This document shows, piece after piece, positions 55,301 through 64,000 of a DNA stretch of 64,000 nucleotides. The notes below the pieces were generated by a model. The model was not told the origin of the DNA. It saw only the letters and a list, made by a program, of their open reading frames with translations, and ran no database searches. The DNA is from Aphrocallistes beatrix (Eukaryota; Porifera; Hexactinellida; Sceptrulophora; Aphrocallistidae): NCBI GenBank assembly GCA_963281255.1, contig OY725488.1, forward strand, positions 1,612,001 to 1,676,000, in the 5' to 3' direction. The position numbers and the translations under genes were made by a program. Positions within the stretch are counted from its first letter, which is position 1; every line of letters begins with the position of its first letter.

Positions 55301-56162
55301 CTTTCAACAGCTGCATAATGTTGAAGTGTGAATTACTGGCTGCCTCCATTGCTGGGGTCTTGCCCATATTGTTCTTCACGTCGATAGCAGCTCCAGCCTC
55401 CAACAGTATATTCACACACTCCTCGTTCCCTCGACAGCAAGCTAGATGCAGGGCTGTGTCTCCGTTCGAGTCCTGGCTGTTGATTCCAGTGGTGTGTTGC
55501 AGAAGGAGACTGAGGATGGTCTCATGGCCCCGGGAGGATGCCCCATGCAATGGGTAGAAGTCCTGCCCTGTCTTCTGGTTAGCATCTGCATTAGACTAGG
55601 AGGGAGTGGGTCAGTTAGTAGCGGCACAACAATAAATAATACATTTGGTGCAAAGCTGAATTTAGACATACGTAGTACAGTCTAGAGTGGAAAGTAACTA
55701 TAATACTTTATGAATAGAGGCAGTGGCATTAGCTATTGGAACAAGACTGTATATTTTGATCAGAAAATATGTAGAATTTGATCAGAAATGTGGAATTTGT
55801 ATTAATTAGTTTTGAAATTCCACATTTCTGATCAAAATTTTACATATTTTCTGATCAAAATATAGTCTTGTTCTCATCATAACTGGACACACTTATTGCA
55901 ATACAGTTTCCAGGGAAAAAGTAGGGACAGAGGTTCAACAAAGGAAATTGCTACTTACGGATATCAGAAACTGGCACAGTTCAATATTCCCTGAGCATGC
56001 GGCCGAATAGAGCGGAGTCTGTCCTTCGTTGTCAACACAGTTTACAATGCTCGAGTTGGAATTTAGATAAGAACGAACTAAGTCCAGGTTCCCCTCAGAG
56101 CAGTAGTGAAGTAGCTCATTGACAACTCGAGGTTTTTCTGAATCTGCATTAGGATCATCCAT
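49312..56162 (-). CDS. Ankyrin-repeat protein fused to a PINK1-like pseudokinase domain
   Basis: Eleven exons on the minus strand whose phases all agree: 56162-55959, 55595-55283, 55212-55122, 55030-54924, 53203-53098, 53003-52705, 52297-52062, 51690-51556, 51490-51198, 51122-50846, 49632-49312; about 793 residues. Residues 10-170 are about four ankyrin repeats (GQTPLYSAACSGNIELCQFL, GDTALHLACCRGNEECVNIL). Residues 175-370 are a Ser/Pro-rich linker and a helical segment. From about 375 a kinase-like fold follows: NACLEISDLISKI, FNVGNGMRLG in place of the glycine loop, GAFNLK (Lys452), IVHRNLNPQNIIVD (HRD changed to HRN, 583-585), ALLSNFTCCIYL (DFG changed to NFT, 604-606), ESFAPEL (APE). The Cys-Cys after the DFG position and the C-terminal AAKTILSLLSLEEHIL resemble PINK1. 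The split between exons 6 and 7 is the weakest join; alternatively two genes. Confidence 0.7.
50370..50669. mobile_element. MITE with long inverted ends, in the pseudokinase intron 10
   Basis: The left side has ggacatttcgtcctctgaac, and near 50638-50668 its complement gttcagaggacgaaatgtcc. About 300 bp, non-coding. Ends not exactly fixed. Confidence 0.6.
53204..54923. other. Intron 4 of the ankyrin-pseudokinase gene
   Basis: 1.7 kb, AT-rich, no coding exon recognised. Transposon-like C-tract near 54650-54680. Confidence 0.45.
55739..55872. repeat. Palindromic MITE-like repeat in intron 1
   Basis: Arms of about 58 bases (gaacaagact, atattttgatcagaaaatat, gatcagaaatgtggaattt) face each other around a short AT centre. 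Almost completely self-complementary. Confidence 0.75.
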
Positions 56163-57093
56163 TTAAATAACAATGAAGAAAAGTAAAGCGAAAATGATAC
56201 TGAAAGTCAGATTCTCCAGGAAAACTCCGAATGAGACGCATATATATATGATATGGCATTCTAGCATAAACAATGAACTCATAACAAGTAAATTGATGAA
56301 AGTGAAAGCGAATCCAGTTCTAATACTGTGTTGTTTCAGCCGTCTTGCGTGATTAAAAGCAAATAACGCTGATAGTGTAACTAGTTTTAAGTTTCAATAT
56401 GAAGCTTGCATAAATAACATTTCAGAGAAATTCGTTCTGGATGATATAATGGATTATATCATCTAGAATATCAGCGATTTGGCTTATTCATTATAATAAT
56501 GAATTTAGTACAAAAGGTAAGGAGAGACATGAAACAACAGAATTAATATTAGTAATACCCTTAGCATGTGACCATTTTAAACTAGCTTTAATTTTCAATT
56601 AAATATACGTATGTGCTTACGACAACAAATTAAAATTATAGATACAAGTAAGCCTTAACCATTATTGATGAATAGAGTATGGGGTCAAGACTCAAGACGA
56701 TAATGAACCATTATCGTCTTGAACCCACCACATTCACACGATTCGGCTGGCACGAAGAGATTCTAAATCAAGGACAGAGTCTATGTAGCATTGTATGCCA
56801 AATTTTAACTCCCCGATCGTCGGAAGAAGTAGAGAGTTCCGCTCCTAAACCCTCAAAAAATGATCGGGAAGAGCGCGGTTCTGATACAAAGTCAGTACTC
56901 GAAATTAAATTTCTAAAATCCATTTTTAAAGCTTTAATTCAAATATGAAATAAATTTGAAATGAGAATTGATACCAGTATACTGTGCAGTCAGCATTCTC
57001 TAACGGACAAGTGTTTTAATACTCTCGGTATTTTCTACCATATTAGTCAATAGCTGGTGGATCTATTTGTAAAAGACGATGCACTTGAATTAT

Positions 57094-57139
57094 AATATAC
57101 GGTATTTTATTCCAAATTCGGAATAAAATACCGTATATT
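57094..57139. repeat. Perfect inverted repeat, 20 bp arms
   Basis: aatatacggtattttattcc, a 6-base loop aaattc, then the exact complement. Could be a short MITE or a transcript hairpin. Confidence 0.85.
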
Positions 57140-57472
57140 AGACTGCATTAGAAACTTTATACACAAATCTTCAACTCCAAGATAAAATACTCTTGTTCAT
57201 GAAAGTGGCGGAAAAAGTGAACTCTTTGATATTGAGTGTTCTAGTCTAGACTCGAGAATCATTTGATGTTGAGTGATTCTCTGGACTAAACTTTCTGGTG
57301 TTAATTACAGTGGAAAATATTGAGGTGTAACCGAAATACCTTCGCTGCGATCATCCATTAACTCGGTTTTTCAAGGAAATTTAAACATCAACCTTCATAG
57401 ACTAGGCTGCCGGTTCTATTGAATGCAAATGATTTTATTCGATTCGATGAATAATTCGGATTAACTAATAAG

Positions 57473-57885
57473 TAGGGCATTAGTCGATCCTCAAAAAAGG
57501 ATCTAAATCCAGATCCCGATCCTAACTTATAAAAGGATCTTCGATCCGATCACGATCCCCAAAAAGATCCTTTCAATAATAGTCAGAGGAAATCATTTTT
57601 CTCCTGGAAGGAGATGCCTTATGGCATGGACGGCGTGCAATGTCCATCCGTCTGCGGCAGCCTGGGGCGTACTTAGTGCTTAAGTTAGTATTCAAACCAT
57701 AAAACACATAAAAAAATATATTTAATCAACATAAATTTCAACACTTTCACCTCCAACTTGGGGATTGAAAAGAAAAAGGATCGGATCGAATTCAGTAAAA
57801 GTTTCGATCCGATCCCGATCCTACTTTTAAAAAGGATCGTCGATTCGGATTTTTCGATCATGGATCGAAAGATCCTAATGCCCTA
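57473..57885. mobile_element. hAT MITE (tagggcatt family), copy 2
   Basis: Starts tagggcattagtcgatcc and ends gatcctaatgcccta, with the 8 bp duplication ctaataag at 57465-57472 and 57886-57893. Inverted relative to the copy at 23504-23949; 413 versus 446 bp. Confidence 0.93.
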
Positions 57886-58284
57886 CTAATAAGTTATCAA
57901 ACTAACTGAAGCATCACGAAAAGTCTACGCATAACCTTTAAAAAATGTGTCTATACTCAATTAAAAATATAACATGAAAAATTAGTTATAAAAATATACA
58001 CGTATACGTATATATATCCTTACCTTTACAAGCGACCAGATAATTTGTCACCAGTCAAAGATTTGCTAACTTCACAGGCCTTCAGAAGAACCTTCCATAT
58101 CTTGAGATAAAGATTATTGCTAGTTACGTAAATCGCAAAGGAATTGAATATAATAAGCGCTACACTGTCAGCTTAGCGATGACTGGCTTTATCCTCGATT
58201 AGCTGCTGTGTGTACGAGGGGTACAATGCTGGATTCTGCTTATTGTACTGATTTTTCCTTAGCGCCATGCAGCAAATTAATATA

Positions 58285-58438
58285 CAGTCGACTCCGCTTA
58301 ATAGGGTCACATCGGTCAGAGGACATTTTGCCCCGATTAAGCGGAGAACCCTAATAACCGAAAATATTTGTATTAGCTTCAATGTATGAGAGCTATTCTG
58401 ATCCTGCCAAAAGTGACCCAATTAAGCGGAGTCGACTG
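58285..58438. mobile_element. pogo/Tc1-like MITE, copy 4
   Basis: 154 bp, ends cagtcgactccgcttaatag and its complement; flanks TA on the left, CA on the right. Confidence 0.8.
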
Positions 58439-58673
58439 CACTTGTAGAATGATGAACAAAAGGCCACTGTTAATAATACACTTGTTTCGGCGTTCAAAAA
58501 AGGGCCTCCATCGGATGAGTGCGTGCGGTATTTCAAAATAATTATCTCATTATATTACGACATAATCAAAGCTGATAATTTGACGTACTGTCAAGAAGTA
58601 TCTGCCTGTGTACAATTTGGTCTGCCCATTTCACCACAGATTAAACCATTTTTAGTCCGAGTTACTTAGTATA

Positions 58674-59147
58674 CACTAATTATCCCGACAAAAGTATTTG
58701 TACACTACATTATTTCCCATACAAATAGTTGAAAATAGGATTTTGATGAAGGAAAAAGTATTCCAGCTCTAAGAGATACTAAAAGTCTGATTTAAGATTC
58801 GAAATCTCCACATTCGAATTAGTAATAGTTGAAGATTTCTAAAAAATTGTTCAACCCAATAAGTCAAATTATCAACCTGTGGCACAAGAGGTAATTCATC
58901 ACCATCATGTATAGTGGTAAGTAGCGACATATGTGGCACAAGGTGGCAGTGATTTATAATTTGAAAACATTGAGAATTAATAATTGAATATTATACAATA
59001 ACTAATTGGAATGCGCAGTTTTCGAATCTGAAATCTGATTAGTTGCACCACTACCGTTTAGGAGTTCTGATCTTCATGAATAGACCCATTTTAGTATTAA
59101 ATGCGCATAAAATAATGAAGTGTACAAATACTTTAGTCCGGGTAGTG
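58674..59147. mobile_element. Tc1-like MITE, decayed relative
   Basis: 474 bp flanked by TA; left end contains gacaaaagtatttgtacac, right end gtgtacaaatactttagtc. Same layout and length as 24042-24518, more diverged. Confidence 0.7.
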
Positions 59148-59509
59148 TATGGTCAGTTCGGACCAAATATATCAGACGTTTTGTCCAGCTGTTCTGCACT
59201 ATACCTTCATTAATCTGTCTTTTCAATCTTCGCTCGATCACATTGATTTGTTTAAACATTGGAATGGAATCAACAATTTTTTTCTTCAGTGATAGGAAGT
59301 GTGATCGTTTTGTACAGGATTTTCGTGAAAATCGTTTGGATTGTTGGTGAATGGAGTTTTATGTCTCTTCTCAAGGTAACACATCTTTCCTTTCAGCCCC
59401 ATCAATATTATTTGACTGGTTGCAAAGTAATTCTTTTGGTACCTCGTGCCTCGAAAACTCAACCATTCTTAAATTCACTAACGATGGAGCCCGCCTTTTG
59501 ATCCTTTAA

Positions 59510-60130
59510 TTAATATGGGACAGCTGCTATGTACTTTTTCTGCGCTATGATTTTCACGGATCTGTTTTCTTCGTTCGAGACGCATACTCCATAGCCCCTT
59601 CTGGAAAAGCGTATCTTGCAGTCGAATGAACCTTCTTGCTTCCTGTCTATCACCTCTGCATCTTCTTTGCTAATAATCCATCTCTTTGTCGCTGGCTCAA
59701 CTTCTGAGGGTAACTGCGAAACGACTGCGACACATAACTGTTTCGTTGTGTGATGCAATCGCCCTGTCACTGTCCATAAGTTAGTAAAGAAGTAATGGAT
59801 TCTCTTATATTCCATTGCGTTGCCCGATATCGGTCAGTAGCCTCATAAATGTCTATCGAGGGGTCTGTCACGCCAAAATTGATCTGGGCTGAATTTGGTC
59901 CACTAGACCAATTTTGACCGCGGAACAATTTGTGACATGTCCAGGTATAATGATGGAACCGCAAGGCTTCCTTTAGCGTCTCTTCTTTTATGGCTTCTAA
60001 CACTATTGCTTTTCGTAGTGGTCAGATAAGAAGGGAGTATCTGAATTGCAGCTTCATACATGCCAACTTGAGCCATGATAAAATCGGGACGAGGCGCTGA
60101 AATCCGCCCAACGGTTGGACATGCTTGCAA
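59510..60130 (-). pseudogene. Unidentified coding region broken into three frames
   Basis: Three minus-strand frames follow each other with small overlaps: 60130-59903 (APRPDFIMAQVGMYEAAIQI), 60003-59767 (EAIKEETLKEALRFHHYTWT; FRGQNWSSGPNSAQINFGVT) and 59815-59510 (TKQLCVAVVSQLPSEVEPAT; FSRRGYGVCVSNEENRS). Each has protein-like composition and the order is collinear, so one gene with two frame changes, or with very short introns, is plausible. I do not recognise the family. No start or promoter is assigned. Confidence 0.45.
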
Positions 60131-60469
60131 CCTTTTCTCCCCGCTGACGAACGAGAGTACTTATGGAGGCAAATAAAGTTGCTTTCAATCTCGATTCGCT
60201 AACCCTATGTGAGAAGGGGAACATATATTTCCCTTGAAGCGTCCATTGTTCAGATAACTAATTGTTATGCGAACGTGAAGAGTAAATATAGAGCATAACG
60301 GGTTATACGGACAGTTTGCTACAACAGGGACATAGGTCCCAAGTTTGAGTGAGCCCAATGCGGGTCACCTTAGTCACTAGGTACCATAGTCACCGTTTAT
60401 GATTCTGGGAGCCGGAACTGCCCTACTACGGATATAGTACTTGCTATTACTACCATTTATTTTTTTGGA

Positions 60470-60625
60470 GGAAAAAAGTAAGTAAATTTCTGGATGGCGG
60501 GCAAAAGAAAAGTAGCAAGTAAATTTTCCGGGCACCTTGAGCAACTGGACATGGTAAACATTAAGAAAATTCTGATTCTGAAATTACTCAAATATTTCTA
60601 CAAATCGCTAGATGCCAGGGTTGGG
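60470..60625 (+). repeat. Direct repeat, uninterrupted copy
   Basis: Contains ctggatggcgggcaaaa, caccttgagcaactggacat and aattctgattctgaaattac. Repeated at 61755-62030, where an extra 121 bp is inserted. A 62-codon frame at 60494-60682 falls within it and is not considered a gene. Confidence 0.8.
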
Positions 60626-60751
60626 TTCAAGTACTTTTATTACCAAGTTCAATTTTATTATATTTTATGTAAATTTAGATAAATATACTAAGTACGTACC
60701 ATGATTCAATTATTTAGATGAACACAACTGTAAAGATAGAAGGACTATACT

Positions 60752-61040
60752 ATTGCATGTTTCCCTAATGAACATCAGTGTTTCAAAGCTTTTGTCAGAT
60801 AGGTTACATCTATCGGGGCGATAAATCATTCCAGCGACACTGAAAAATCGTTCCACTGGTGCTGATGATGCTGGAATTGCTAAATATTTTTGAGCTAACA
60901 GTGAAAGTTTGTGGTAAGTGTTTTCATGAATTTTCCAGAAGGTGAGTGGATTAGAATCGACAGGAACACAGGCTTGCTGAGATAACCGTCCAGTTCTGTT
61001 TCATCAGTATATAAACATACTTCTTCATCATCGGATTCCA
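60752..61040 (-). pseudogene. hAT transposase C-terminal dimerisation domain fragment
   Basis: On the minus strand the frame includes NPLTFWKIHENTYHKLSLLA and KYLAIPASSAPVERFFSVAG, the hallmark of the hAT C-terminal dimerisation domain, followed by LSDKSFETLMFIRE. The segment just before (ELDGYLSKPV) is in another frame, so there is at least one frameshift. No N-terminal BED finger or catalytic region is near. A relic of a possible autonomous source for the hAT MITEs in this window, though from which subfamily is unknown. Confidence 0.85.
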
Positions 61041-61134
61041 TAAATGAAAATACCGTAGTTCATCTTGACATTCTAATATCACGTATATTTTGTTTGTTCA
61101 ATTGAACTTCAACCATCTTAGACAGAATATAACT

Positions 61135-61255
61135 CGGGGGGCTCGAGTTCCCACTGGATTCGAAGGTGGGCCATAGACTCAATACTAAATTTAGTGCTGA
61201 GCCCCCCCTCTAAAACTCCGAAATAGTCCTCAGATTTCGGAAAGTTCGGCGCCCC
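61135..61255. repeat. Dispersed repeat fragment, inverted relative of 45735-45870
   Basis: Shares ggctcgagttccc..ggattcgaa, gggccatag and ctgagccccccctc with the complement of the segment at 45735-45870. Confidence 0.6.
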
Positions 61256-61574
61256 TAACCCACCCACCCCAACTAAATGCTAGTAAAAAAAAGTAAGTAA
61301 ACAAAACTAAAATGGAGAAAAAAATGAAGTAGCAAGTAGAAGGTTGGCAAAAAAAATTTGTCAGTCCTGGAATCCTTGTGCCCTACCCCAGTTTTGTATT
61401 AGTATTTTCCAAATCCTGGCTTCTATATTAATAATTATTTGCGTTTGAGATGTGAGATACTAGGGGATCCTGGCCATGTTCCAAGGAAATGTTTTAAAAT
61501 TATTCCCACTAAAGCTGTAGTTCTTGAATTCTGAAAGTATTTCAAGTGGATTGGTTCTTACAAATGGCATTTCA

Positions 61575-61690
61575 TAAGGGCATGCCTAATTTCCAGGACG
61601 GGACGGGACCGTCCCGGAAAATCTAGATACCTAATTTCCGGGACGGGACGGCATCCCGTCCCGGAAATTAGGCATCTTAACCAGCGGTGT
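61575..61690. mobile_element. Small relative of the first foldback element
   Basis: Contains gggcatgcctaatttccagg, gacgggac repeats, gaaaatctagatacc and the complementary ggaaattaggcatctt, all diagnostic of the arms of the element at 11248-12601. Short, arms nearly touching. Confidence 0.75.
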
Positions 61691-61754
61691 TTTGCCAAAA
61701 ATAGAAGTGGGGGGGGGGGGCGCTTCCTAAGTACTTATTACCTTTTTATTATTT

Positions 61755-62030
61755 GAGAAAAAAAGGTAGTAAGTAAATGTTCTGGATGGCGGGCAAAAAA
61801 AAGTAGCAAGTAAATTTTCCCGACACCTTGAGAAACTGGACATGGTTAACATTAATTAACCCCAACTTGACGAGGAATGTTGAATTGAAAGTGAAAGTTA
61901 ATTGAAAGTGAATTGAAATTGAAAATGAAAGTGGGGTCATTTCTATTTATACCTTTGACCCCACGTCAAATTAGGGTTAAGAAAATTCTGATTCTGAAAT
62001 TACTCACATATTTCTACAAATCGCTAGATG
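61755..62030 (+). repeat. Direct repeat, interrupted copy
   Basis: Second copy of 60470-60625, interrupted after ggacatggttaacattaa by an insertion at 61856-61976. Confidence 0.8.
61856..61976. mobile_element. Small insertion at a TTAA site
   Basis: 121 bp (ttaaccccaacttgacg to cgtcaaattaggg) absent from the parallel copy at 60470-60625; bounded by TTAA on both sides. Ends are mutually complementary (ccccaacttgacg / cgtcaaattaggg). Possibly a piggyBac-like or Harbinger-like MITE. Confidence 0.65.
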
Positions 62031-62280
62031 CCCAAATATCGAAAATATTCAAGCTAGACCCTTGTATTTATATAGTATCGAAAAGTATGTAGCGGATAAA
62101 ATGGGATTAATATTTTAATTTATTAGTTTTATTGACAAGTTTTGAATGTATTATTAGTATGACAGAAGGTCAATATGAACTTGTATTTAACTTAAGTCGT
62201 TGATTAATTAATTTGGTCCTGGAAAAATAAAATTGAATTCACATCATCAATACAAACACAATACTTATCGAATAATTATA

Positions 62281-62558
62281 TGGCACTGAGCGACAATGTC
62301 GCTGACTCTTGCGATAATAACGCAACGTTTTCAGTGGAGAATGCTACCCATTTCAGACCGATTTAGCAGCATTTTGGGTAGGAGATATGGCTCTCAGGTT
62401 GTCGAACGGGGCATTTACTAAGGTGGATGTCGGTTTTTAGGTGAGGAAATAGAGCCTAAAGACCACGGATCGCAGGAATTTTTAAGTTAGTCCCATTGTT
62501 GCTAGAGTAACTCTAGCGATACTATCGCTAGAGTCAGCGACATTGTCGCTCAGCGCCA
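62281..62558. mobile_element. MITE with about 30 bp inverted ends, TA flanks
   Basis: Starts tggcactgagcgacaatgtc and ends with its near complement gacattgtcgctcagcgcca; TA on each side. 278 bp, non-coding. Confidence 0.85.
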
Positions 62559-63319
62559 TACAAGTATTCTGATTACAAATGTAGAAAATCTTACTGTAAA
62601 GGTTAAGCCGGATCGGTCATAAATATTGGTACGGCCATTGCCGGACCAATATATTCGGCCGATTAGGCCAAATATTTTAGTTTAGCCATGACCGGACCAA
62701 GTTGACTAGTCAAACATTGGTCCGGCCAAAGCAGGACCAATTTTTAAATATTCTTTCGCTTTTAAATATCTGATAGCTTGGTTTTGTTCAATCAAACATA
62801 CGTAGTATCTAATTGACAAAGTACCAATTGGAATTGAAATTTTAAGTCTAAATTTATGTTTATCTAACAGGTTTCGTTGCTACAATACTAATTTCAATTC
62901 AGTTCATATTTTCAATATTGTCTAGCTAGGCACTAGTTCTAATATTAGATTCATAGTCTTAGATACCATATTCGCGCATTGGTATTTCTTTATCTGTATA
63001 CTAATTTTAATCCATAGATACCATATTCAAACAATGGCATTTCTTGAAATTTCGGCTTCGCAATAGCTCTCGTAACATTCTATAAGTAGCTCTAGTATCT
63101 AAGAAGCGAGAATCAGTATAAAATATGCAATTATCAATCATTCAATTATATTTTTCTTCAGTTTGAGTGATCTTAACCAAATTATACTAAATTTCAATCT
63201 ACCCTTAGCACCTGTGTTGAGGTATATTATCTTAGTTATCTTTTCACAGGCCTAATGACTTGTCCTAATTCAACTTTATTACTAATATAATATTCTCATG
63301 TTTTATCTTCGCTAGCGTT
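62559..63319. other. Region upstream of the RFX gene
   Basis: Includes a GGTCCGGCC-type repeat at about 62605-62745 and AT-rich sequence. Probably holds the 5' UTR or an intron end (cttcgctag at 63308-63316 could be an acceptor). No exon supported. Confidence 0.4.
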
Positions 63320-64000
63320 ATGGATCTCTCTCAGCACTTCATGCTCTACGACAACATTCCCGCAAGTCTGCAGGCAACCGACGAGAACTCTGAAAATGAA
63401 GTTCCCAGCAAGCCCTCAATTCTGCAGATTTCAATGGAAAATCAACTAACTTCGAATCCTCCTTACCTGAGCAAGCATTTACTCTCTCCTAACTCGAAAC
63501 AAATCGCCAAGAAGCAACGTCGGTCCAATAACCAAGCAGTGTTCGCCTGGCTGGACGACAACTATGAGTTGAAGGAGGATGAGTGCTTGGCTCGTAGTGT
63601 AATGTATAACCATTACCTTGACTACTGCAAACGCAATGCGATATTTCCTGTCAGTCCGGCTTCTTTCGGGAAGATTATCAAACAGAAGTTTCCAGAACTG
63701 AAGACACGGCGGCTTGGTACGAGAGGACAGTCTAAATACCATTACTATGGCGTCTCTATAAAGTCTGGGTCTCTCTACTACAGATCCTCTGAGCACAAGA
63801 ACGGCCTGTCTCGCTTCTCCACTTCAATAGGCAATGGCATCGGCACTCCACTTACTCCCAAGAGTAAAAAGGACAATTCTTCTGTTTGCTTTCCTAACGT
63901 CAAACTGAGAACGCCTCTCCCAGACTTCCCAGACACTTCTTACCTCGACCTTTCCCCGCCCTCTTACAAGACCAAGCTGGAAACCTTCATGATCATGTAC
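63320..64000 (+). CDS. RFX4/6-type winged-helix transcription factor, 5' part (cut by window edge)
   Basis: An open frame of 227 codons from the ATG at 63320 runs off the right edge. Residues 1-68 are a variable N-terminus. The RFX DNA-binding domain covers about 70-155: FAWLDDNYELKEDECLARSV, YNHYLDYCKRNAIFPVSPAS, FGKIIKQKFPELKTRRLGTR and GQSKYHYYGVSIKSGSLYY. Residues RRLGTRGQSKYHYYG make the X-box contacts. The following HKNGLSRFS and, near the edge, LPDFPD and KLETFMIMY are characteristic of the RFX4/6 branch, whose proteins have dimerisation domains further C-terminal. RFX4/6 factors regulate ciliary, neural and endoderm genes in animals. A possible splice acceptor just before the ATG means an additional upstream exon cannot be excluded. 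Confidence 0.93.
   Translation, partial: MDLSQHFMLYDNIPASLQATDENSENEVPSKPSILQISMENQLTSNPPYLSKHLLSPNSKQIAKKQRRSNNQAVFAWLDDNYELKEDECLARSVMYNHYLDYCKRNAIFPVSPASFGKIIKQKFPELKTRRLGTRGQSKYHYYGVSIKSGSLYYRSSEHKNGLSRFSTSIGNGIGTPLTPKSKKDNSSVCFPNVKLRTPLPDFPDTSYLDLSPPSYKTKLETFMIMY

Larger units (their letters stand above)
56163..59509. other. Gene-free region upstream of the ankyrin-pseudokinase gene
   Basis: No gene supported; an 89-codon frame at 56679-56948 (+) shows no domain. Small inverted repeats at 56692-56722 (14 bp arms, 3-base loop) and 57094-57139, then MITEs. Confidence 0.45.

Noticed and set aside
56679..56948. 89-codon plus-strand frame upstream of the ankyrin gene
   Set aside because: Begins within a small inverted repeat and has no recognisable domain.
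60494..60682. 62-codon plus-strand frame as a small gene
   Set aside because: Lies in a dispersed direct repeat that occurs again at 61755 with the frame interrupted.

Overview
The window is animal nuclear DNA: AT-rich, with spliceosomal introns (GT-AG, phase-consistent), metazoan gene families (TIMELESS, RFX4/6-type transcription factor, Rubicon-like, a RIAM/lamellipodin-type adaptor, hnRNP U-like, GID4) and dense DNA-transposon debris. I cannot name the species; the mixture fits an invertebrate genome. No rRNA, tRNA or CRISPR array was recognised, and nothing looks prokaryotic.

Layout. 1-5.4 kb: a protein kinase cut by the left edge, preceded on the same strand by the first three coding exons of TIMELESS. 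6.1-10.3 kb: a carbohydrate sulfotransferase (+), GID4 (-) and a His/Pro-rich repeat protein (-). 10.4-16 kb: no gene, but a small hAT MITE, two foldback-type elements whose inverted arms are tandem arrays, and a dispersed repeat. 16.1-33.4 kb: a four-exon cyclic-nucleotide-binding-domain gene (CNBD2-like, +) whose introns enclose four other uninterrupted genes: mevalonate kinase (-), an SLC49A4-like transporter (-), a small paired zinc-finger protein (+) and an hnRNP U-like protein (-), plus nested transposons. 34.7-47.6 kb: Y-box protein (+), then Rubicon-like, SF3A3, an RA-PH adaptor and a BORCS7-like small protein (all -). 49.3-56.2 kb: an eleven-exon minus-strand gene joining ankyrin repeats to a kinase-like domain that resembles PINK1 but has lost the HRD and DFG aspartates. 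56-63 kb: transposon remnants and an unidentified broken coding region. 63.3 kb to the edge: the 5' coding part of an RFX4/6-type gene.

Two themes stand out. First, most long genes here (mevalonate kinase, SF3A3, hnRNP U-like, Rubicon-like, RA-PH adaptor, Y-box, transporter, sulfotransferase) are single uninterrupted reading frames, while TIMELESS, the CNBD2-like gene and the ankyrin-pseudokinase gene are split; several intronless genes lie inside introns of split ones. Second, many hAT, pogo/Tc1 and foldback elements still have exact target-site duplications, so non-autonomous DNA transposons have moved fairly recently.

The most novel candidate is the ankyrin-PINK1-like pseudokinase. The neighbouring genes have unrelated cellular roles (ubiquitin ligase receptor, splicing, autophagy, adhesion signalling, isoprenoid synthesis) and show no operon-like functional grouping.
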